Shown: positions 45,684 through 54,361, numbered from the stretch's first letter. The stretch is DNA of 64,000 nt from Actinophytocola xanthii (GCF_001921205.1 NZ_MSIE01000053.1:18393-82392); one strand, 5' to 3'. Numbers and translations are program-made. The notes: generated by a model from the sequence alone, not told the origin.

Positions 45684-46742
45684 GTGGGCGATGTTTCTTC
45701 CGGACGGGTCGAGGTGGGCGCGCGGCCGGGTACGGACGGCGGCACCGAGGCAGCCGACCTGACCCGGGCCAGGGGTGGGGACGACGCCGCCTTCACTCGC
45801 CTGGTGACGCCGCTGCGCCGGGAGCTGCACGCCCACTGCTACCGGATGCTCGGCTCGGTCCACGACGCCGACGACGCCGTGCAGGACGCGCTGCTGCGGG
45901 CCTGGCGCGGCCTGGCCCGCTTCGAGGGCCGCAGCTCCCTGCGTACCTGGCTCTACACGGTCGCCACTCGCACCTGCCTGGACCTGATCGATGCCCGCGG
46001 CAGGCGAGCACTGCCGATGGACCTCGGTCCGTCCAGTGAGCGTGCCGTGATCGACGACCTCCCGCGTACCGACCTCGCCTGGCTGGGTCCCTACCCCCAC
46101 GCCGACCTCCCGAGCACCCCGCCGGGACCGGCGGCACGCTACGAGCAGCGTGAGGCGGTCGAGCTGGCCTTCGTCGCCGCGTGTCAGCACCTGCCGGGCA
46201 ACCAGCGGGCGGCGCTGCTGCTGTTCGACGTCCTCGGCTTCTCCGCCACCGAGATCGCCAGCATGATGGACACCTCGACCACCTCGGTGAACTCCGCGCT
46301 GGCGCGCGCCCGCCGGGTCCTCGCGCAGCGGGTTCCCGCCCGCACCCAGCAGCAGGCGCTGCGCACGCTCGACGACACCCGGGTGCGGGCGCTGGCGACC
46401 GGGTTCGCCGCCGCCCTGGACCGCGGAGACCGCGACGCCTTCGTCGCGCTGCTCACCGAGGACGTCACCTGGTCGATGCCGCCGCTGCCGCACTGGTACC
46501 ACGGCATCGCGGCCGTCACCGACTTCGCCGTGCGGGTGCCGATGACCAGCTGCCCCCGCTGGGAGTACCGGACGACGAGTGCGAACGGCCAGCCGGCTGT
46601 CGCGTTCTACGTCGCGACGCCCCCGTACGAGGCCTGGTCGATCACGGTCCTGACCCTCCGCGACGACCGGATCGCCGGGATCACCTCGTTCCTCGGTCCC
46701 GAGCACTTCCCGCCCTTCGGGTTGCCGACCACGCTCCGCTGA
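45684..46742 (+). CDS. ECF sigma factor with SnoaL-like C-terminal domain (SigG/SigX5 type)
   Basis: RNA polymerase sigma-70 family protein of about 352 residues. Region 2 is LHAHCYRMLGSVHDADDAVQ with RTWLYTVATRTCLDLID, and region 4 is LPGNQRAALLLFDVLGFSAT with ASMMDTSTTSVNSALARARR. The last ~120 residues (FAAALDRGDRDAFVALLTED onwards) are a SnoaL/NTF2-like fold, which in such extended ECF factors tunes activity in place of a separate anti-sigma factor. No anti-sigma gene is adjacent. The GTG at 45684 is a reasonable start; GTG 45708 is also possible. Confidence 0.88.
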   Translation: MGDVSSGRVEVGARPGTDGGTEAADLTRARGGDDAAFTRLVTPLRRELHAHCYRMLGSVHDADDAVQDALLRAWRGLARFEGRSSLRTWLYTVATRTCLDLIDARGRRALPMDLGPSSERAVIDDLPRTDLAWLGPYPHADLPSTPPGPAARYEQREAVELAFVAACQHLPGNQRAALLLFDVLGFSATEIASMMDTSTTSVNSALARARRVLAQRVPARTQQQALRTLDDTRVRALATGFAAALDRGDRDAFVALLTEDVTWSMPPLPHWYHGIAAVTDFAVRVPMTSCPRWEYRTTSANGQPAVAFYVATPPYEAWSITVLTLRDDRIAGITSFLGPEHFPPFGLPTTLR

Positions 46743-46757
46743 GCCGCGCGGGCGTGG

Positions 46758-47912
46758 TCATGGCGTGCAGAAGACCTCGTCGGTGAGCCTCTCCACCGCC
46801 TTCTCGTACGCCTCCGCCAGGGACGAGTCGAGGCCCTCCGGGAAGGTCAGGGAGGCCTCGATCGTCCTGCTGCCGTCGGGCGTGGTGTACATCAGCGTCG
46901 CGTAGCCCTGGACGTGCCCGTTGTGGTTGAGGACGGTGCCGCAGCCGGGGCCGAGGTCGAGGACGAACAAGCCCAGGCCGTAGCCGCTGCTGGGGTGCGG
47001 GCGCTGCATCTCGGCCAGCAGCGGGGCCGGGACGAGCCTCCCCGAGGTCAGCGCCGCGGTGAACCTGTGCAGGTCGCGCGTGGTCGAGATCAGGTCACCG
47101 GCACCGGGCACCCAGGAGGGGTTCTGGCGGGTCACGTCGACGGTCCTGCCCTCGTAGTGGTAGTAGCCGTGGGCGTGCGGCCCGGGGATCTCCGGCGAGG
47201 TGCCCGGCGCCACGGTGCCCGAGAGCCCGAGCGGTCGCACGATCCGCCGCTGGATCTCCTCGGCGTAGGAACGGCCGGTGACCTCCTCGACCACCAGCAT
47301 GGCCAGCGTGTAGTTGGTGTTGGAGTAGCTCCAGTCCGTTCCCGGCTCGAACCGCGCGGGCCTGGCCAGAGCGAACCGGACCAGCTCCTCCGGGCGGTAG
47401 GTGTGGAACCGGTTTTCCACCCACTCCTTGCCGGCCGTGGGGATTCCCGGTACGACGGTTCCGTCCGGGTAGTACTCGCCGGTGTAGTTGAACACCCCGC
47501 TGGTGTGCTGCAACAGCATCCGCACGGTGATCCGCGGGTCGAGGCCGAACCCGGGCAGGTACTCGACGACCGGGCTGTCCAGGCCGACCCTGCCCTCGGC
47601 CACGAGCTGCAACACCACCGTCGCGGTGAACGTCTTGGTGACGCTGCCCGCGCGGAACCGCCCGTTCGTCGGCGGCTTCGCGGCCCCGCCGAGCCTGCGC
47701 ACTCCGGCGCTGCCGACCCAGTCGCCCCGCTGGTCGTGCACCCGGAGCTGCACGCCGGTGAAGCCGTCGTCGACCATCTCCTCGATGGCCTCCTGCAGCT
47801 CCGGACGGGCGGGGGAGGCAGTGGCGTGGGCCGGTGCCGCCCCGGCCAGCAGCGCGACCGCCAGCGCCGTGGCCCCCAGTCGGCGGATGGTCTTCCTGTT
47901 GTCACTGATCAT
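46758..47912 (-). CDS. Secreted serine hydrolase, D-Ala-D-Ala carboxypeptidase/beta-lactamase fold
   Basis: Exported class C beta-lactamase-like protein of 384 residues, similar in size and layout to the one at 7716-8882. Signal peptide LGATALAVALLAGAAPAHA; SxxK is S90-V-T-K93 (AGSVTKTF); YSN is in WSYSNTNYTL; the third motif is HNG (LNHNGHVQGY), as in R61-type DD-peptidases. This third motif differs from the KTG of its paralogue, hinting at different substrates. The ATG at 47912 begins at the signal peptide. It is convergent with the sigma gene 15 bp away. Confidence 0.9.
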   Translation of the reverse strand: MISDNRKTIRRLGATALAVALLAGAAPAHATASPARPELQEAIEEMVDDGFTGVQLRVHDQRGDWVGSAGVRRLGGAAKPPTNGRFRAGSVTKTFTATVVLQLVAEGRVGLDSPVVEYLPGFGLDPRITVRMLLQHTSGVFNYTGEYYPDGTVVPGIPTAGKEWVENRFHTYRPEELVRFALARPARFEPGTDWSYSNTNYTLAMLVVEEVTGRSYAEEIQRRIVRPLGLSGTVAPGTSPEIPGPHAHGYYHYEGRTVDVTRQNPSWVPGAGDLISTTRDLHRFTAALTSGRLVPAPLLAEMQRPHPSSGYGLGLFVLDLGPGCGTVLNHNGHVQGYATLMYTTPDGSRTIEASLTFPEGLDSSLAEAYEKAVERLTDEVFCTP

Positions 47913-47976
47913 GGGAGCGACAATGGGCTGCCGCTCTGACACGGGGCAGCCACCGCACTGACACGCCGGTCGACGC

Positions 47977-48492
47977 TCAGCAGTCGAACACCGACCAGCA
48001 GATGTCGTTGCGCAGCCGCTGGTCGTCGAGTACGAGCTCGCGGATCGCATCCGGGAGCTGATCACGTTGCCACTGGCATTCCAGGCGCCCCGCGGCGTCG
48101 CTCTGGTCGTCCGGCACGGCCGCGCGCACGGCCTTGATCGCGTAGGCGGCCGCACCCAGCTCGTGGGCTGCGACGTGAGCGACAGCCCCGGCCTGGCCGG
48201 CGGCGTAGGCGGCATGCCGGGCCGCCCCACGCAGATCTCTGGCCGCACCCATCGCATGTCCGCCCGCCGCGCGAGCCCGCATCATCCCGACCTCTCCGCG
48301 CACCCAGGCGCGCGCATGTTCGATCGCCTGGCGGGGTCGGGGGTCCGTCGGTCGGGCCGCCTCGAAGAGGTGCAGGACGTGCTCCGCGCACGAGGCAGCC
48401 CACAGGGCGAGGAGGTGGTGGTCGGCATCGGTGAGAGTCCCGCCACGGCGGATCGTCACGAAGCGCGGGTCCCGGACCTGGGGGAGGATCAT
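47977..48492 (-). CDS. Putative immunity protein (Imm5-like), copy B
   Basis: All-helical protein of 171 residues resembling the polymorphic-toxin immunity family Imm5: DADHHLLALWAASCAEHVLH, RPRQAIEHARAWVRGEVGMM, then alanine-rich helices (RHAAYAAGQAGAVAHVAAHE). The C-terminus is cysteine-containing (CWSVFDC). The ATG overlaps the stop of the paralogous gene upstream by 4 bp, so both are made from one message. No toxin gene is adjacent. The family assignment is by pattern recognition and should be treated as probable. Confidence 0.7.
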   Translation of the reverse strand: MILPQVRDPRFVTIRRGGTLTDADHHLLALWAASCAEHVLHLFEAARPTDPRPRQAIEHARAWVRGEVGMMRARAAGGHAMGAARDLRGAARHAAYAAGQAGAVAHVAAHELGAAAYAIKAVRAAVPDDQSDAAGRLECQWQRDQLPDAIRELVLDDQRLRNDICWSVFDC

Positions 48493-49058
48493 GGCCTGCC
48501 GCTCCCCCACACCCCGGCGCGCAGGTGCTGGTCCAGGACGCCCGTCAGCCGGGCGACACGACTGCTGCCGCCGGTCGGAGGCGGGTAGCGGCGGAGCACG
48601 TCGACGAGCACCGGCGTGGCACGCCGCCAGGACCGTTCCAGCAGCGCATCGCCGGCCGCTGGGTCGCCACCCGCCGCCAACTCCCCGATGTGCGCGACGC
48701 TCGCGGCGGCTCGCAGGATGTGGCCGACCTGGCTCGCCTGGGCGATGGGGTGCAGGTACGCGGCCGACGCCGCGTCGCCGGCCGAGCGCGCGGCCAGTCG
48801 TGCGGCTTCGCCAGGGGCGGACCGGGCTGCTCGATGAGCGTCGAGGGACGTGACGCGCTGCAACCTCGTCCGCCTGGCGCCGTTGACGAAGGTCCAGGCC
48901 GCCTCGATGGCGGCACGGGGACGCGGATCGCCGGGAACAGCCCGTTCGAAGACCGGCAGGACGTCTTCCGCGTGCTGCACCACGTACCACGCCACGACTC
49001 GCAGTTCGTTCATCGTCAGGTCGAAGTCTCCGGACACGGTGTCCGCGTGCTGTGCCAT
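48489..49058 (-). CDS. Putative immunity protein (Imm5-like), copy A
   Basis: Helical protein of 189 residues, paralogous to the next gene: MNELRVVAWYVVQHAEDVLP corresponds to its DADHHLLALWAASCAEHVLH, and PRPRAAIEAAWTFVNGARRT to PRPRQAIEHARAWVRGEVGM. A long alanine-rich helical region and a C-terminal helix with LERSWRRATPVLVDVLRRY follow. The start MAQHADTVSGDFD is chosen where similarity begins; the 49-codon extension is unsupported. First gene of a two-gene unit, divergent from the PucR-type regulator. Confidence 0.68.
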   Translation of the reverse strand: MAQHADTVSGDFDLTMNELRVVAWYVVQHAEDVLPVFERAVPGDPRPRAAIEAAWTFVNGARRTRLQRVTSLDAHRAARSAPGEAARLAARSAGDAASAAYLHPIAQASQVGHILRAAASVAHIGELAAGGDPAAGDALLERSWRRATPVLVDVLRRYPPPTGGSSRVARLTGVLDQHLRAGVWGSGRP

Positions 49059-49239
49059 ACCCCTGAATCGTATCCGTGGACGCCCGGTTGAGACTTCGAG
49101 AACCAGTCCCCCAGCTCGACGGGACGCAAGCCTCAAACAGGGTTCAGTAGAGGCCACGACCCGTTTTTGTCCGGATCCGACAATCGGCACTGGTGAAACT
49201 GTCACCGTGCTGCTAGCTGGTCAGTTTCTTGCCTCCTGG

Positions 49240-49270
49240 TTGACACATTTGGCGTCACTGAGCCGATACG
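49240..49270 (+). promoter_or_regulatory. Possible promoter of PucR-type regulator gene
   Basis: A perfect TTGACA (49240-49245) is followed 18-19 bp later by GATAC/GATACG, about 47 bp before the start codon. The -10 match is weak. The 258-bp region 49059-49316 otherwise only separates two divergent units. Confidence 0.4.
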
Positions 49271-49316
49271 CTGGGTGCCACCCTCGACGGCGCCGGTGGC
49301 GGCGAGGAGTATGCCT

Positions 49317-50552
49317 ATGACGGTCGAGTACCGACTTGACGGCGGCGCCCTGCCCCGACGCCTGGCCGACGTCCTTCGGCCCGAGCTGGCCAGCCTCGCC
49401 AGCGAGATCGTCGAGGAGATCAGGGCCAAGATTCCCGCCTATGCCCGCCCGTTGGACGGCCCCTACGGCAAGTCCATCCGCGCGGGCGTTCAGCATGCCC
49501 TGAGCCTGTTCATCGAGCAGATCGCCAACCCGGACGCCTCGGCCCAGAAGTGCTACGAGGTGCACCACAAGCTCGGGCAGAACGAGATGCGCGAGGGCCG
49601 TTCGCTCGACGACCTCCAGGCCGCGTACCGCGTCGGTGCCCGAGTCTCCTGGCGGCGCATGATGCGGGTCGGCAAACGCAACGGCCTGTCCTCGACGGTG
49701 ATGTCGCAGCTCGCCGATGCCGTGTTCGCCTATATGGACAAGCTCGCCTCGGTCGCCCTGGACGGCTACCTCGAGGCCAAGGCCACCTCGGCCGGCGCGT
49801 TGGAGACCTGGCGGCGCCGGCTGCTGGGCATGATCCTGCAGAGCCCGCCCGCGCCGGAGGCCGCGATCGCCGAGCTGGCCCAGCTGATCGGCTGGACGGT
49901 CCCGGAGCAGGCCTCCCCGATCGCCGTCCAGGCCCTGCCGGGGACCGGCCACAACCAGCGCAAGCCCACCCTGGACAGCGACGTCCTGGCCGACCTCGAC
50001 GGGATCGAGCCCCGCCTGTTGGTGCCGGGGTCGGTCACCGAGGCGCGGCTGGCCGGGATCCGCGCGGCGCTCCCGGGCTGCCGGCTGGCGGTCGGACCGT
50101 GCGTGCGCCTGGAGGCCGCGGTGTACGCGCTGCGCTGGGCACGCAAGGCGCTGACCCTGGCCCAGCACGGCGTGATCACCGACGGGCAGGTCATCCGCTG
50201 CGACAACCACCTCTCGACGGTGCTCGTGCACTCCGACGACCTGCTGTTGGAGACGTTGCGGGACAAGCTGCTGGCTCCGCTGCGCGGGCTCACCGTCAAG
50301 CAGCGCGAGCGGATGCTCGAGACGTTGCGGGCCTGGCTGGACACCCGGGGCAGCGTGCCGGACATGGCCGGACAGCTGGGCGTGCACCCGCAGACGGTGC
50401 GCTACCGCATGCGGCAGCTGGAGACCTCGCTCGGCGACCTGTTGCACGACCCCAACCAGCGGTTCGAGATGGAGCTGGTGCTGCGGGCGGCGCCGTCGGG
50501 ACGGCCCCTGCGTCGCGACGTCGTCTTACCCGGTCCGCGGGATCGCCGGTAG
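49317..50552 (+). CDS. PucR/CdaR-type helix-turn-helix regulator
   Basis: Regulator of 411 residues. The N-terminal ~170 residues form a helical sensor-like region (SIRAGVQHALSLFIEQIANP; LDDLQAAYRVGARVSWRRMM), as in RsbT-like/PucR actinobacterial regulators. The middle is a GGDEF-like CdaR segment, and the C-terminal PucR HTH reads LLAPLRGLTVKQRERMLETL, WLDTRGSVPDMAGQLGVHPQ, and TVRYRMRQLETSLG. The ATG at 49317 has GAGGAG 7 nt upstream; an in-frame ATG two codons before would be too close to it. Target genes unknown; proximity suggests itself or the divergent immunity pair. Confidence 0.86.
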   Translation: MTVEYRLDGGALPRRLADVLRPELASLASEIVEEIRAKIPAYARPLDGPYGKSIRAGVQHALSLFIEQIANPDASAQKCYEVHHKLGQNEMREGRSLDDLQAAYRVGARVSWRRMMRVGKRNGLSSTVMSQLADAVFAYMDKLASVALDGYLEAKATSAGALETWRRRLLGMILQSPPAPEAAIAELAQLIGWTVPEQASPIAVQALPGTGHNQRKPTLDSDVLADLDGIEPRLLVPGSVTEARLAGIRAALPGCRLAVGPCVRLEAAVYALRWARKALTLAQHGVITDGQVIRCDNHLSTVLVHSDDLLLETLRDKLLAPLRGLTVKQRERMLETLRAWLDTRGSVPDMAGQLGVHPQTVRYRMRQLETSLGDLLHDPNQRFEMELVLRAAPSGRPLRRDVVLPGPRDRR

Positions 50553-50664
50553 CGCCGACGGGCGTCTACCGGTGGCGCCGGCCGGGAAGCTCGGATGCGG
50601 TCCCGACACCCCGGCCGGCGCACCCGCCGCCGCCCGCGGCCTGCCCACCCGGGAAGATGTCGGC

Positions 50665-51219
50665 GTGGAGCCGTCGGTCGTCACCCAGCTCGTCACGGCG
50701 GGAGCCACCCTCGGCGGCGTCGTGCTGACGCTGCTGGCCAACGCCTTCCTGGAACGCCGCCGGGGCCGCGACGCCCATCGCCTGGAGGCGCTGCGGCTGG
50801 GCGCCGAGCACACGAGGTGGCTGCGCGACGAGCGGGTTCGTGCGTACGCGGAGCTCTCCCTCGCGGCCGAGGAGGTGCTGCAGTCCATGCGCTTCGAGCT
50901 GCCCCGGCTGCTCGAAGCCGAGGACGCGGGGGGACGGGCCGGCACCGAGGTTCGGTGGGGGCAGCTGCGTACCGACCTCCGCAAGGCGTACAACCGGGTT
51001 CAGCTGCTCGGCGCCGAGTCGGCGCGCGAGGCCGCCGTCACGCTCTGGCGGACCGCGCGGGACAACGGCAACGACTTCCTCCGCGACATCGCCGCCGGAG
51101 CCGACCACGCCGCCGCCCTCGAGCGGCTCGGCGAGGGCAGGAAGCAGCTGGGGGCGGCCTCGAACCGCTTCCTCGAGGCCTGCCGCGAGGACCTCCAGGA
51201 GACCGTGACCCCCGGATGA
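50665..51219 (+). CDS. Hypothetical protein with N-terminal membrane anchor and coiled-coil region
   Basis: About 184 residues, unrecognised. One hydrophobic span (VVTQLVTAGATLGGVVLTLL) is followed by a basic ERRRGRDAHRLEALRLG stretch and long charged helices (AELSLAAEEVLQSMRFELPR; LRTDLRKAYNRVQLLGAES). The pattern resembles small actinobacterial membrane proteins of unknown role. The GTG at 50665 is chosen because the span begins right after it; a longer frame begins at 50572. Confidence 0.6.
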   Translation: MEPSVVTQLVTAGATLGGVVLTLLANAFLERRRGRDAHRLEALRLGAEHTRWLRDERVRAYAELSLAAEEVLQSMRFELPRLLEAEDAGGRAGTEVRWGQLRTDLRKAYNRVQLLGAESAREAAVTLWRTARDNGNDFLRDIAAGADHAAALERLGEGRKQLGAASNRFLEACREDLQETVTPG

Positions 51220-51220
51220 G

Positions 51221-51255
51221 ACCGGTCGCCGACCCCCGAAGGGCCGGCGACCGGT
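51221..51255. terminator. Bidirectional terminator between convergent genes
   Basis: Inverted repeat ACCGGTCGCCG / CGGCGACCGGT with a 13-nt loop, in the 49-bp gap between the plus-strand hypothetical gene and the minus-strand secreted-protein operon. Confidence 0.7.
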
Positions 51256-51268
51256 TTGCCAGGAGACC

Positions 51269-52189
51269 TCAGTCCACGACGGCCGCGTGCCAGCGGTCGG
51301 CCAGCTGCCGGCCCTGGGTGGGCGCGAAGGCGCGCGGGTTCTGGAAGCCGCCCACCTTGAACGTGGTGTTGTTGAGCACCAGCGAGTTCTCACCGGCCGG
51401 CGACGGCAGGCCCTGCCGCCCGTTGACCACCGAGTCGATCAGCCCGAGCAGCCCGCAGCCGCGTGCGCCTGGCACGGCGAAGGTGGTGTCGCCCATGGTG
51501 GCGCCCGAGAGCTGGAGGTAGTTCATCTCCCCGGTCGGGTTCGGCGTGCCGTCGGCGTTGAACCGGACGAAGCGCGCCGTCGGCCGGGTCTGGTTGGACA
51601 CGGTCAGCCGGATCGGGTCGGAGTTCGAGCCGATGTAGCAGGTCCTCGCCAGGAACGGGTTCTGCAGCCGCACCTTGATCGGGATCGTCATGATCGGCCG
51701 ACCGATGGCGGTCGCCGCCGAGAGGTCGAAGTTGGTCGGGGCGCCGGCGGGCTCGAGGGTGGCGGTCACCGTGTTCAGCGGGCTGCCCACGACGGCCTCG
51801 CAGATGTCGGAGATCACCGGGATGTCGCTCGGGCACATCAGGCCGAGCAGCCCACCGGGGATGCTGATCGGCTCCCCGGTCAGGCCGCCGTTCGCCGGCG
51901 ACACCAGCGTGTAGGTGCCACCCCGGTTGAGCAGGCCGTACTGCATGTCGACCGCGCCGACCGGGAGGGTCGTGTCGCCCATGTCGATGGTGCCGTCGGG
52001 AGCCCCGCCGGCGAGGCAGGTCGCGACGACGTCGACCCCGTCGGCGGCCAGCATCGCGGCGGCGTCGACCGGGCAGTTGCCGAAGGCGGCCCACTCGCCG
52101 GCCAACGTCTCGGCGGAGGCGGGCGGGGTGATCAGGACGGCGGCGGCGACGGCGGTCACTGCGGCGGCCGCCAGGCGGGACGGTCTCAT
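51269..52189 (-). CDS. Secreted protein, unknown function
   Basis: Exported protein of 306 residues with signal peptide AAAAVTAVAAAVLITPPASA (cleavage before ETL). The mature part is beta-rich with six or more cysteines (FGNCPVDAAA, VATCLAGG, LMCPSDIP, SDICEAV, ARTCYIG, ARGCGLLG) that could form disulfides, and repeated small-residue strands. It resembles envelope proteins encoded near mce loci in other actinomycetes, from memory only. GAGAGG lies 7 nt before the ATG. It follows the 450-residue secreted protein gene by 4 bp, so the two form an operon. Confidence 0.72.
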   Translation of the reverse strand: MRPSRLAAAAVTAVAAAVLITPPASAETLAGEWAAFGNCPVDAAAMLAADGVDVVATCLAGGAPDGTIDMGDTTLPVGAVDMQYGLLNRGGTYTLVSPANGGLTGEPISIPGGLLGLMCPSDIPVISDICEAVVGSPLNTVTATLEPAGAPTNFDLSAATAIGRPIMTIPIKVRLQNPFLARTCYIGSNSDPIRLTVSNQTRPTARFVRFNADGTPNPTGEMNYLQLSGATMGDTTFAVPGARGCGLLGLIDSVVNGRQGLPSPAGENSLVLNNTTFKVGGFQNPRAFAPTQGRQLADRWHAAVVD

Positions 52190-52193
52190 CTCA

Positions 52194-53546
52194 CTACCTC
52201 TCGGGGATTCTGGGGGGACAGCCGTTCTGCGAGCCGGTCAGCGTGCAGATCCGGCCCTGGATCAGCTCGACGTAGTTGCCCGGCCCGGAGACCAGGCCGG
52301 TGATCAGGGGGTCCAGGTCCTCGTGCGCACCGCAGCCGCTGAACGGGGGGATCGTGACCATCCCGGTCAGCTTGCCGCCGACGGTGAGCGTGTACGGCGG
52401 GACGTTCGCCCGGACCGAGACCTCCAGCGGGGACTCCGACCGGCAGTTCTCGCCCAGGTCCAGCGGCACGCCGTTGATCTGTGCGTCGAAGATTCGCGCG
52501 GAATACTTCCCGGTGATGACCGCACCACTGCGGGCGTGCGGGGCCTGAGAATCCAGCCGGACGTCCGCGAAACCCAATCCTATTTGGGTCAGCTGCAGTT
52601 TTGCCTTGGTCGGCACGAAATCGAACGGAAGCAGCCACGACTCCCCTTCCGGCAAACTCGGCTCACCGTTCAGGTTGGGCAGGATGTTCGCCTGCTGGCA
52701 GCGCAGCTTGGCGTCGCCCTCGCAGGGGACGTAGAACGAGGTCGGCGCGATGTTGACGATGCCTGCCGGTTGGAGGACGGACGCGTCGAGCTTGGCCACG
52801 TTGGCCGCGCCGATGACGTAGGCGCAGTAGCGGGCCGGGGTGGTCGGCCCCGGGGGCGGGTCGATGATCTCGCAGTCCGGCGGGATCTCGACCCGGGGAG
52901 CCGGCACCGCCGCACGGCCCTCCTCGGTCTCCGTGCTCGTGGGCGGTTCGACCACCACCGCGTCCGGGGGCGGTGGCGGCGAGGGCTCGGAGGACGGCGG
53001 CGGCGCGAGGACCGGCACCACGCCGAGGTCGAGCGGCTGGTCGGGGTCGGGCGTGCAGGTCAGGTCGAGGGTCGGCGGTTCGGTCGGCAGCCCGTCGGCG
53101 CGGTACCCGGTCACCTCCAGGGTGAGGGGACCGGTGGTGAAGGCCATGTCGCCGGGTTCGGTCGCGACCACCGGCGGCGACTCCAGCGGCACCGCCACCT
53201 CGCCGACCGGGACGAGGTCGGACAGGGCGCCGGACCAGGTCACCGGCTCACCGAGAACCGTGGTCTCCTGCCGGGCGACCACGGTCAGCGCCGAGGCCTC
53301 CGGCAGGTCGGCGACCGGCGGGGTGAGCGTGAGCACCGCGGCCGACGGTTCGATCGGGACACCCACCTCGCCAGCGGCCGGCAGCTGCGCGCTGATCCGG
53401 ACCTCGAGTGGCTGGGCACCCGATGGCAGCTGGCAGGTGTGGCGCACCAGCAGCTCGGCGGGGACGGCCGCTGGCTGGCCGGCCGCCGGTACCGGCGCCA
53501 GGAACGCCGCCACCAGCCCGGCGACCGGGAGGAACCGCCCGCGCAT
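52194..53546 (-). CDS. Secreted protein with DUF6801-like N-terminal domain
   Basis: Exported protein of 450 residues. After the signal peptide (FLPVAGLVAAFLAPVPAAG), residues 30-165 look like a DUF6801 beta-sandwich (VRHTCQLPSGAQPLEVRISA; LTLEVTGYRADGLPTEPPTL). A proline-rich linker (APPPSSEPSPPPPPDAVVV) leads to a second cysteine-containing domain (250-450; CAYVIGAANVAKLDASVLQP; YVPCEGDAKLRC). The linker is typical of cell-wall-spanning proteins. Function unknown; operon partner of the following secreted protein. Confidence 0.72.
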   Translation of the reverse strand: MRGRFLPVAGLVAAFLAPVPAAGQPAAVPAELLVRHTCQLPSGAQPLEVRISAQLPAAGEVGVPIEPSAAVLTLTPPVADLPEASALTVVARQETTVLGEPVTWSGALSDLVPVGEVAVPLESPPVVATEPGDMAFTTGPLTLEVTGYRADGLPTEPPTLDLTCTPDPDQPLDLGVVPVLAPPPSSEPSPPPPPDAVVVEPPTSTETEEGRAAVPAPRVEIPPDCEIIDPPPGPTTPARYCAYVIGAANVAKLDASVLQPAGIVNIAPTSFYVPCEGDAKLRCQQANILPNLNGEPSLPEGESWLLPFDFVPTKAKLQLTQIGLGFADVRLDSQAPHARSGAVITGKYSARIFDAQINGVPLDLGENCRSESPLEVSVRANVPPYTLTVGGKLTGMVTIPPFSGCGAHEDLDPLITGLVSGPGNYVELIQGRICTLTGSQNGCPPRIPER

Positions 53547-53626
53547 GCCGCCCCCTCAGGCCTCGGTCGTCGGAACGTGCTCGCCGGGGCGGGCGGGACA
53601 GCTGGGCATCGGAACCTCCGGTGGAG

Positions 53627-53659
53627 GCGGACCCGCCCGGGGAGAGTGGGCGGGTCCGC
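53627..53659 (-). terminator. Terminator of the 206-residue secreted protein gene
   Basis: Perfect 12-bp inverted repeat GCGGACCCGCCC / GGGCGGGTCCGC with a 9-nt loop, 8 nt after the stop codon. It separates this gene from the two-gene secreted-protein operon downstream. Confidence 0.8.
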
Positions 53660-53667
53660 GAGGCGGG

Positions 53668-54288
53668 TCAGCCAGTGATCGTCTGGTCCGGGGTGACCTC
53701 GTAGGCACCGTCGAAGGACGCCTGGTCACCCTCGTGCAGCAGGCCGAGGCAGTCGTCGGTTGCGTCGACGAAGGTGACGGTCAGCGTGAAGTCGGGCAGC
53801 ACCCTGAGCACGTCGGTGTCGTTGGTGTAGGTGCCGTTCACCGAACCGGCGACGGTGGCCGAGCAGCCGGGACCGGAGACGTTGGCCTCGACGCCGTCGA
53901 TCGTCCCGGTGGTCACGCCGGTCGCCGCGTCGTAGCTCACGCCGTTGATGGTCCAGTCACCGACCTGGTCCACCTCGAAGGTGATCAGCCCCGCCAGCAG
54001 GCAGTCCTGGAACTCGATGCCGCCTTCCTCCGGGATGGTGGCCAGCAGCGGGCCGGGCACCTCGCCGGACTCCAGAACGACGCCCGCGGTGGAGCTCGCG
54101 CACGACATCTCGAGCGTGTTCCCGTCCGCGTCCTGGACGGTGAGGTTCGTCGTGCCGGCCACGCCGTTCGCCGGGCCGCCCGGCGTGATGGTCCACGGCG
54201 CCGCCGCGGAGGCCGGGGTGGCGGCAACGACGACCGCGGTGAGCGCCGAGGCACCGACCGCCAACAATGCTGTCAAACGTCCGCGCAT
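53668..54288 (-). CDS. Small secreted beta-rich protein, unknown function
   Basis: Exported protein of 206 residues with signal peptide LTALLAVGASALTAVVVAAT and a mature part starting after ASAA. Strand-rich sequence with four cysteines (LEMSCASSTAG, FQDCLLAG, GPGCSATVAG, TDDCLGLL) and many TV/GT repeats fits a single beta-sandwich. No family recognised. It has its own upstream region with a palindrome (54346-54361) and its own terminator. Placed directly downstream of the Mce operon in the same direction. Confidence 0.7.
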   Translation of the reverse strand: MRGRLTALLAVGASALTAVVVAATPASAAAPWTITPGGPANGVAGTTNLTVQDADGNTLEMSCASSTAGVVLESGEVPGPLLATIPEEGGIEFQDCLLAGLITFEVDQVGDWTINGVSYDAATGVTTGTIDGVEANVSGPGCSATVAGSVNGTYTNDTDVLRVLPDFTLTVTFVDATDDCLGLLHEGDQASFDGAYEVTPDQTITG

Positions 54289-54345
54289 TCGATCTTTCCT
54301 TTCCCCGATGGAAAAGCGTCGACGAAGTATTCGACTGAAATTGAT

Positions 54346-54361
54346 GTTACCTACGAGTAAC
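54346..54361. promoter_or_regulatory. GTTAC-N6-GTAAC palindrome upstream of secreted protein gene
   Basis: GTTACCTACGAGTAAC in an AT-richer part of the 166-bp gap between the last Mce-associated gene and the secreted-protein gene, 58 bp before the latter's start. It has the look of a TetR-type operator found at actinobacterial lipid genes; the regulator is not identified. Confidence 0.4.

Noticed and set aside
47926..47951. Hairpin GGCTGCC / GGCAGCC after the immunity pair
   Set aside because: The 7-bp stem with a 12-nt loop is too weak in GC-rich DNA to call a terminator.
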